From NCBI GenBank assembly GCA_934394595.1, contig CAKRRX010000013.1, positions 1-37,508 of the forward strand: a stretch of 37,508 nucleotides of DNA, written 5' to 3'. Shown here in pieces: positions 33,041 through 37,508 of the stretch. Source of the DNA: an uncultured Blautia sp. Its GTDB lineage: Bacteria > Bacillota > Clostridia > Lachnospirales > Lachnospiraceae. Position 1 is the first letter of the stretch. Every line of letters starts with the position of its first letter. Under the pieces are notes generated by a model. The model did no database searches. It worked only from the letters and a program-made list of their open reading frames with translations, and was not told where the DNA came from. The position numbers and the translations under genes are program-made.

Positions 33041-33067
33041 CACTCTAAATCTACTCACTCTAAATCT
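33041..33067. repeat. 12-bp direct repeat upstream of the ABC operon promoter
   Basis: CACTCTAAATCT occurs at 33041-33052 and 33056-33067, a 15-base period. The copies lie about 25-50 bases upstream of the -35 box and just past the GH3 stop. They could be regulator half-sites. Confidence 0.5.
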
Positions 33068-33085
33068 GAAAAAATATCGTAACTG

Positions 33086-35239
33086 TTAAGCCTCTACTTC
33101 ACAGCTCTCTGCCAGGCAAATTTCTTCCACTGATTTCCCTGCAAAAATCTTGTACTCACCAGACTCTGTCACGAAATGTCTTAACTGCTCATCAAAATAG
33201 GTAAATGCAGCCGGATCCAGTGAAATCTCTGCTGTCTTGGTCTCGCCCGGCTGCAGATCCAGTTTTGCGAAACCACGAAGCTCTTTTACTGCACGTTCCA
33301 CTGGAGAATCCGGTTTGCCTACATAGATCTGTACTGTTTCTTTTCCCGCCACAGAACCGACATTTGTCACATCCACAGATACCGTAAAATCCGGATAGTT
33401 TCCTTCTACCCGAAGATTGCTGTATACAAATTCTGTATAAGAAAGTCCATAACCAAATGGGAACAATACGGGAACCTGTCTGTTGTCGTAATAGCGGTAG
33501 CCTACGAAAATTCCTTCTTTATAATCTACAGTTTCTCCCCCTGGAAATTCCCCGATACAGTGAGCTGAACAATCTGTATGTGTAATTGGGAAGGTTTCCG
33601 GCAACCGCCCGGACGGATTCACTTTTCCTAAAAGGATTTCGGCAAGGGCAGTTCCTCCTTCCATTCCGTTAAACCAGCTCCAGATAAGTGTATGTACTCG
33701 CTTAATCCATGGCATTTCCACCGGGGAACCGGAGAACATTACCACAATTGTATCCGGTGCCACCTCAAGAAGCTCTTCCAGCAATTTATCCTGTGCATAT
33801 GGAAGCTTCATATCCGGGCGGTCGTGTCCCTCCAGATCCTGAAAATGATTCTGTCCGCCTACAAAAATAACGGTATCATAACCGCCTTCTGCTGCTTTTT
33901 TCACTGCTTCTGTGCGATACGCATTCTGTTTTTCCAGGATTTCCGGTGCCACACCGCCGTTCTCGCCCATAGAACCGCCGCCATTTTCCAGGCTGTCAGC
34001 CTGCCAGTTGGTCTCCGTATTCATATGGTCAAAATTATCTGCATAATATCCTGGCACATAATCTACCTTTGCATTTCCGCCAAGAAGCATCTTGATACCA
34101 AGAAGTGGTGTGATCTCATAAAGAGCTTTGATCTCAGCGCTTCCACCACCATAGGACTGGATACGGTTTGCATTGTCCCCTACCACCAGAACTTTTCTGG
34201 TCTTTTCCTGGCATAGAGGAAGCTGATTTTTGTCATTTTTCAAAAGAATGATGGACTCCCGGGCAGCGTCCAGGATCTTCTGTCGATGCTCCGGCGTATT
34301 GTAGGAGCCTGGCTTGCGGATTTTTGCATCCTCCCCCAGCATATGAAGCCGGTACATCAGCCGCAGAATATTCTTTACCTTTTCATCGATCAGTTCTTCT
34401 GCGATCTCGCCATTTTCCACTGCTTTTTTCAGTGGCTTGGCCATACAGTATTCCTCAAAATTGTCGGTGACGGACATTTCCAGATCCAGGCCGCTTGTGG
34501 CAGCTTCCTTAGTCAGATGCACACCGCCCCAGTCTGAAACCACCATTCCGTCAAACTTCCATTCTTCTCTGAGAATATGGTTCAGCAGAGTTTTGCTCTC
34601 GCAGCAGTGTTCCCCGTTATAGCGATTGTAAGCTCCCATCAGAGAATACACCTGTCCTTCTTTTACCACCTTCTCAAATGCAGGAAGGTAGATTTCCCGG
34701 AGGGCTCTTTCGCTGACCTTCACTTCCACCCAGAGGCGCTCTGTCTCCTGATTATTCAGGGCAAAATGCTTCACACAGGCTGCGGTATCTGCACTTTGTA
34801 CTCCTTTTACCAACGGTACTGCCATCTCACCTGTAAGATAGGGATCCTCGCTCATGTATTCGAAATTTCGTCCGCAAAGAGGACTTCTCTTGATGTTGAT
34901 ACCAGGTGCCAGGATCACATCTTTTCCACGGCCACGGGCCTCTTCCCCCAAAACCGTTCCAGTCTCATAAGCAAGCTTGCGGTTCCAGGTGGAAGCCAAT
35001 GCGCTATTGCTTGGCAAATAGGAAACATAGTCATCAGAATTTCCGATCACCATCCAGTGTGCATCCTCAAAATCATTTCGCACACCCATAGGACCATCAG
35101 ACATCACCAGCTCCGGGATTCCAAGGCGTTCTATCCCGCCATTGTGAAACAAACCGGTGCCGTGGAGCATACTGATCTTCTCATCTAAGGTCAGCTTCGA
35201 TACCAGTGCTTCAATTACCATTTCACATTTATTATCCAT
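33086..35239 (-). CDS. Glycoside hydrolase family 3 beta-glucosidase
   Basis: A 717-residue GH3 enzyme, probably releasing beta-linked sugars from plant oligosaccharides or glycosides. The N-terminal barrel carries SDGPMGVR, RSPLCGRNFEYMSEDPYLTG, VKHFALNNQE and the catalytic nucleophile D236 in GMVVSDWGG. The second domain (about 345-560) has ESIILLKNDKNQLPL and VVGDNANR. A C-terminal Fn3-like domain starts near residue 615 (TVSVDVTNVGSVAGKETVQIYV). No signal peptide, so likely cytoplasmic and acting on imported sugars. ATG 35239 is chosen because GAGGG lies 8 bases upstream; the longer frame to 35305 lacks one. It is divergent from the SPFH operon and has no sugar transporter beside it. Confidence 0.93.
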   Translation of the reverse strand: MDNKCEMVIEALVSKLTLDEKISMLHGTGLFHNGGIERLGIPELVMSDGPMGVRNDFEDAHWMVIGNSDDYVSYLPSNSALASTWNRKLAYETGTVLGEEARGRGKDVILAPGINIKRSPLCGRNFEYMSEDPYLTGEMAVPLVKGVQSADTAACVKHFALNNQETERLWVEVKVSERALREIYLPAFEKVVKEGQVYSLMGAYNRYNGEHCCESKTLLNHILREEWKFDGMVVSDWGGVHLTKEAATSGLDLEMSVTDNFEEYCMAKPLKKAVENGEIAEELIDEKVKNILRLMYRLHMLGEDAKIRKPGSYNTPEHRQKILDAARESIILLKNDKNQLPLCQEKTRKVLVVGDNANRIQSYGGGSAEIKALYEITPLLGIKMLLGGNAKVDYVPGYYADNFDHMNTETNWQADSLENGGGSMGENGGVAPEILEKQNAYRTEAVKKAAEGGYDTVIFVGGQNHFQDLEGHDRPDMKLPYAQDKLLEELLEVAPDTIVVMFSGSPVEMPWIKRVHTLIWSWFNGMEGGTALAEILLGKVNPSGRLPETFPITHTDCSAHCIGEFPGGETVDYKEGIFVGYRYYDNRQVPVLFPFGYGLSYTEFVYSNLRVEGNYPDFTVSVDVTNVGSVAGKETVQIYVGKPDSPVERAVKELRGFAKLDLQPGETKTAEISLDPAAFTYFDEQLRHFVTESGEYKIFAGKSVEEICLAESCEVEA

Positions 35240-35306
35240 AATATTCACCCTCGCATTTTCAGACATCTTCAATATAGTCCACATTATGTCGTTCCGTTGT
35301 TTCATC

Positions 35307-35325
35307 TTATAATCTGATTATAACA
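35307..35325 (-). promoter_or_regulatory. GH3 promoter -10 with overlapping palindrome
   Basis: On the minus strand TGTTATAAT (35317-35325) is an extended -10 box. The perfect inverted repeat TTATAATCTGATTATAA (35307-35323, single-base centre) overlaps it. A protein bound here would block RNA polymerase, as expected for a substrate-induced glycosidase gene. Confidence 0.5.
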
Positions 35326-35364
35326 ATATTTTATTTATTTTAATACTGCTATTTATAAAAATAT

Positions 35365-35417
35365 CAGGAGCAGCTTCTCTTCGAAGTAATTCGTGGATAT
35401 CAAATTAGTGGCAAAAG
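35365..35417 (+). repeat. Intergenic repeat element, copy B
   Basis: It matches copy A (12582-12634) over about 50 bases, with about seven differences by hand. Shared blocks are GGAGCAGCTT, AATTCGTGGATATCAA and GGCAAAA. The short stem becomes GCTTC/GAAGT with a different loop. It lies directly before the -35 box of the SPFH operon, in the same sense as that operon. Confidence 0.7.
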
Positions 35418-35420
35418 ATA

Positions 35421-35449
35421 TTGACTTTTTGATATCTAAATGATATCAT
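35421..35449 (+). promoter_or_regulatory. SPFH operon promoter with palindromic operator in the spacer
   Basis: TTGACT (35421-35426) and TATCAT (35444-35449) are spaced by 17 bases. The perfect inverted repeat TGATATCTAAATGATATCA (35430-35448) fills the spacer and overlaps the -10. More GATAT-type half-sites lie at 35396, 35418 and 35454. Confidence 0.65.
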
Positions 35450-35494
35450 TCAAATATCTTAAAAAATCAACCAAGTGTTATTCACCTGGTGTAT

Positions 35495-35552
35495 GTTTCA
35501 AAATTCTTTCTGCAAAGTTATATGTACCAATTGCAGAAATATTTTTTGAAAC
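35495..35552 (+). other. Long stem-loop in the SPFH operon leader
   Basis: GTTTCAAAA (35495-35503) pairs with TTTTGAAAC (35544-35552), and TTTCTGCAA (35507-35515) with TTGCAGAAA (35531-35539), joined by a small internal loop. A smaller imperfect hairpin (about 35470-35490) precedes it. No T run follows, so it is not a terminator. It ends about 13 bases before the AGGAGG site. Confidence 0.7.
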
Positions 35553-35575
35553 AGGCTAAAGTTAGGAGGAGCATT

Positions 35576-36592
35576 ATGCAGGAAAAAGTATTAAGCAACC
35601 GTAAAAATGGTATGGCAATGATGCTGCTGTTTCTTTTCCTTTATATCGCAGCAGTGGCAGTACTTGTTCTGGGCTCTGTTTTTATACAGATTCCCTTGAT
35701 CGTGATTGGTTCCATCTGGACAGCAGTAGGATGGGTTCCATTTCTTGGACTGAAGGTATTAAAGCCCCAGGAAGCTTTGGTGCTTACATTATTCGGTAAC
35801 TATGTGGGAACTCTGAAGAATGACGGCTTCTACTGGGTAAATCCATTTTGTACAGCTGTGAACCCCGCCGCAAAAACCAAGCTAAACCAGAGTGGTGACG
35901 TAGATGGCGGAAACACTGCAAAATCTGTTCTCACACTTGCCACCGGAACCACAGCCGGCACCTCTTCCACTTATGTAAATAAAAAGATTTCCCTGAAAAT
36001 CATGACTCTGAATAACAACCGTCAGAAGATCAACGACTGTCTGGGAAATCCGGTAGAGATCGGAATTGCTGTTATGTGGCGTGTCACCGACACCGCAAAG
36101 GCTGTTTTCAACGTTGATAACTACAAGGAATATCTCTCCCTGCAGTGCGACAGCGCCCTTCGCAATATCGTCAGGATCTATCCTTATGATGTAGCACCAA
36201 ATGTAGATACCACAGGAGACGGCGTTGCTGACGAGGGAAGCCTTCGCGGTTCCAGTGAAATTGTGGCAGGACGTATCCGGGATGAGATCCAGCAGAAGGT
36301 TGCAGAAGCCGGCCTGGAGATTATCGAGGCACGTATCACATATCTTGCTTACGCACCTGAAATCGCAGCAGTTATGCTGCAGAGACAGCAGGCTTCTGCT
36401 ATCATTGATGCCAGAAAGATGATCGTAGACGGTGCTGTTGGAATGGTTGAGATGGCCTTGGAACGATTAAATGAGAACAATGTGGTAGAGCTTGACGAGG
36501 AGCGGAAGGCTGCCATGGTTTCCAACCTTCTCGTAGTACTCTGTGGTAATCATGATGCCCAGCCGGTAGTGAATTCCGGCAGCCTGTACTGA
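35576..36592 (+). CDS. SPFH domain-containing membrane protein
   Basis: A 338-residue band 7/SPFH protein of a type different from the slipin at 18925. Two N-terminal membrane segments (MLLFLFLYIAAVAVLVLGS and IPLIVIGSIWTAVGWVPF) are followed by the SPFH domain (LKPQEALVLTLFGNYVGTLKND, NPVEIGIAVMWRVTDTAKAVF). The segment GRIRDEIQQKVAEAGLEIIEARITYLAYAPEIAAVMLQRQQA is typical of SPFH C-terminal halves, which here lack a long coiled coil. Likely an oligomeric membrane scaffold; its partner or client is unknown. ATG 35576 follows TTAGGAGGAG; the longer open frame to 35489 is only the structured leader. It is translationally coupled to the next gene through TGATG. Confidence 0.9.
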   Translation: MQEKVLSNRKNGMAMMLLFLFLYIAAVAVLVLGSVFIQIPLIVIGSIWTAVGWVPFLGLKVLKPQEALVLTLFGNYVGTLKNDGFYWVNPFCTAVNPAAKTKLNQSGDVDGGNTAKSVLTLATGTTAGTSSTYVNKKISLKIMTLNNNRQKINDCLGNPVEIGIAVMWRVTDTAKAVFNVDNYKEYLSLQCDSALRNIVRIYPYDVAPNVDTTGDGVADEGSLRGSSEIVAGRIRDEIQQKVAEAGLEIIEARITYLAYAPEIAAVMLQRQQASAIIDARKMIVDGAVGMVEMALERLNENNVVELDEERKAAMVSNLLVVLCGNHDAQPVVNSGSLY

Positions 36593-36798
36593 TGGCTGAT
36601 TCCAGACCCAAGAAACAGATTCCTCTCAGGCTCTCGGCTAAGCTTTATGACCAGATTGCAGCCTGGGCTGAGGATGATTTCCGCTCCGTCAATGGGCAGA
36701 TCGAATATCTGCTCACAGAATGTGTCCGGCAGCGCAAAAAGAACGGAAAGTATGTTTCCGACACTATGGATGAACCGCCGGAATTGGATATTAAATAG
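36592..36798 (+). CDS. Small ribbon-helix-helix (Arc-like) protein
   Basis: 68 residues. KKQIPLRLSAKLYDQIAAW resembles the beta strand and first helix of Arc/MetJ-type ribbon-helix-helix DNA-binding proteins, and SVNGQIEYLLTECVRQRKK the second helix. The C-terminal 20 residues are acidic. Its ATG shares one base with the SPFH stop (TGATG), so it is translated from the same mRNA by coupling. Arc-like proteins following SPFH genes are something I recall in other Firmicutes. A perfect palindrome in the operon's own promoter is the obvious candidate target; autoregulation is an inference. Confidence 0.8.
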   Translation: MADSRPKKQIPLRLSAKLYDQIAAWAEDDFRSVNGQIEYLLTECVRQRKKNGKYVSDTMDEPPELDIK

Positions 36799-36820
36799 AC
36801 TTTTTCTAAACAAAAACCAC

Positions 36821-36850
36821 TCAGGGAGCGCCATGATCTGCGCTCCCTGA
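36821..36850. terminator. Terminator between the SPFH operon and the coiled-coil gene
   Basis: A perfect 10-bp stem CAGGGAGCGC/GCGCTCCCTG plus a closing T-A pair surrounds an eight-base loop. The minus strand has the better T tract (GGTTTTTGTTT), the plus strand only AAATTTC, so it may serve both convergent genes. Confidence 0.75.
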
Positions 36851-36948
36851 AATTTCATCTATTGTATGTTATGCCTGTAAAAGGCTGATTATCTTCTGTA
36901 TTTATCTTTTGTATTTTAACGTCTTATGTATCTGTTTCATTCACAGCA

Positions 36949-37508
36949 CTACATGTGCAGATGCTGCTTTATCTCATTAATATCATTTTCGTGTTTGTTC
37001 ACAAAAAAGAATACACGTTCCCATTTGCCTTTTTCTTTTTGTAATTCGTCTAACTTTCTGTAAAGATTCAAATGATTCTCTGCAACAGTCTGAATCTTCA
37101 CGTCTGTAGAATTCTCCACATGAAGCCACAGATTTCTTACACTCGTATCCAGATCTGTTACTCTGATATCCAACTCTGTTACCTTGCCATCAAGCTCTGC
37201 TACCTTGCCATCAAGCTCTGCTACCTTGCCATCAAGCTCCGTTACCTTCGTATCAAGCTCCGTTACTTTCGTATCAAGCTCCGTTACCTTCGCATCAAGC
37301 TCCGTTACCTTCGCATCAAGTTTGGCTACCTTCGTATCAAGCTCCGTTACCTTCGTATCAAGCTCCGTTACCTTCGTATCAAGCTCCGTTACCTTCGTAT
37401 CAAGCTCCGTTACCTTCGCATCAAGTTTGGCTACTTTCGTATCAAGCTCACAGACGTGCTTGTCTAGGCTCCGAAGGCTTACTTCAAGGTTATCGAGCCT
37501 TCCTTCAA
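36949..37508 (-). CDS. Coiled-coil heptad-repeat protein, N-terminus beyond the window
   Basis: The frame is open from the right edge to a stop at 36949 (about 185 residues visible). It contains 15 consecutive perfect heptads of the form (T/A)(E/K)LD(T/A/G)KV, whose Leu and Val spacing of 4 and 3 predicts a long parallel coiled coil. The visible start (EGRLDNLEVSLRSLDKHV) is also heptad-like. The C-terminal 65 residues (LWLHVENSTDVKIQTVAENH, then YRKLDELQKEKGKWERVFFF) are non-repetitive. They recall a conserved tail of clostridial coiled-coil hypothetical proteins of unknown function, which I did not check. Internal ATGs near 37173 are not the true start. No membrane segment is visible. Confidence 0.75.
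   Translation of the reverse strand, partial: EGRLDNLEVSLRSLDKHVCELDTKVAKLDAKVTELDTKVTELDTKVTELDTKVTELDTKVAKLDAKVTELDAKVTELDTKVTELDTKVTELDGKVAELDGKVAELDGKVTELDIRVTDLDTSVRNLWLHVENSTDVKIQTVAENHLNLYRKLDELQKEKGKWERVFFFVNKHENDINEIKQHLHM
37138..37452 (-). repeat. Fifteen tandem 21-bp repeats encoding heptads
   Basis: Units of exactly 21 bp, many identical (four identical TELDTKV units in a row). The variant unit AKLDAKV occurs twice, 105 bp (five units) apart, suggesting that a five-unit block was duplicated. This is coding DNA, not a CRISPR array, as there are no spacers. Confidence 0.95.

Larger units (their letters stand above)
35240..35575. other. Divergent regulatory region between GH3 and the SPFH operon
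   Basis: 336 bases with no credible ORF. From left to right it holds a GH3 promoter overlapped by a 17-base palindrome (35307-35325), repeat element copy B (35365-35417), the SPFH promoter with a palindromic operator-like site (35421-35449), and two stem-loops in the SPFH leader (35470-35490 and 35495-35552). Confidence 0.75.

Noticed and set aside
35365..35417. c-di-GMP or other known riboswitch in the 50-bp element
   Set aside because: It is too short and lacks the conserved core I would expect, and copy B lies upstream of its predicted promoter and so would not be transcribed.
35489..35575. N-terminal extension of the SPFH protein
   Set aside because: The extra 29 codons coincide with the structured leader, and AGGAGG lies directly before ATG 35576.
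37138..37452. CRISPR array
   Set aside because: The repeats are contiguous 21-bp units with no spacers, and they are in frame with a coding sequence.
37072..37467. Plus-strand open frame with RIKLRYL repeats
   Set aside because: It is the complementary shadow of the 21-bp heptad repeats. The minus-strand frame gives ideal coiled-coil heptads and a non-repetitive tail, and the plus frame has no ribosome site.

Overview
The window looks like chromosome from a low-to-mid GC gut Clostridia, most probably Lachnospiraceae (Blautia/Ruminococcus/Dorea-like). This is an inference from strong AGGAGG-type ribosome binding sites, family-level resemblance of the housekeeping proteins, a small birA-dusB linking gene of a type I associate with this family, and a Ktr/Trk potassium system beside pfkA and dnaE. 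No phage, transposase, CRISPR array, rRNA or tRNA was seen.

Layout. (1) 1-5130: surface-polysaccharide genes. A family-2 glycosyltransferase on the minus strand is divergent from a plus-strand trio: polysaccharide pyruvyl transferase, an FrhB-like 4Fe-4S oxidoreductase and a Wzx-type flippase. A strong bidirectional terminator ends the trio. (2) 5133-12473: one giant minus-strand gene for a secreted acidic protein of 2446 residues. It has a signal peptide, four tandem modules of about 470 residues, a fifth partial module, four H/CxxC cysteine repeats and two C-terminal Ig-like (BIG2-type) domains, and no visible sortase motif. (3) 12900-14282: an AlbA_2/HATPase-type regulator with a run of VTQD repeats. 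(4) 14409-28845: thirteen co-directional minus-strand housekeeping genes, in transcription order cvfB-like, dnaE, pfkA, trkH/ktrB, trkA/ktrA, TrmH-family methyltransferase, nfeD, slipin, argF, birA, a DUF6145-like gene, dusB and an M20 peptidase. Several junctions overlap or are only a few bases wide. (5) 29003-32856: a D-alanyl-D-alanine carboxypeptidase with N-terminal cell-wall-binding repeats, then a three-gene polar amino acid ABC importer. (6) 33086-35239: a GH3 beta-glucosidase. (7) 35576-36798: a divergent two-gene operon encoding an SPFH membrane protein and a ribbon-helix-helix (Arc-like) protein. (8) 36949 to the right edge: the 3' part of a coiled-coil gene built from 15 perfect heptads (21-bp DNA repeats).

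The least explained material is outside the core genes. It includes a 50-bp intergenic element found twice (12582-12634 and 35365-35417), in the same orientation relative to the giant-protein gene and to the SPFH operon. The SPFH promoter carries a perfect palindrome between its -35 and -10 boxes, and the operon encodes its own ribbon-helix-helix protein, suggesting a self-regulated membrane module. The ABC importer has a near-consensus promoter whose first transcribed bases fold into an intrinsic terminator. All assignments rest on reading the sequence; no database search was possible.
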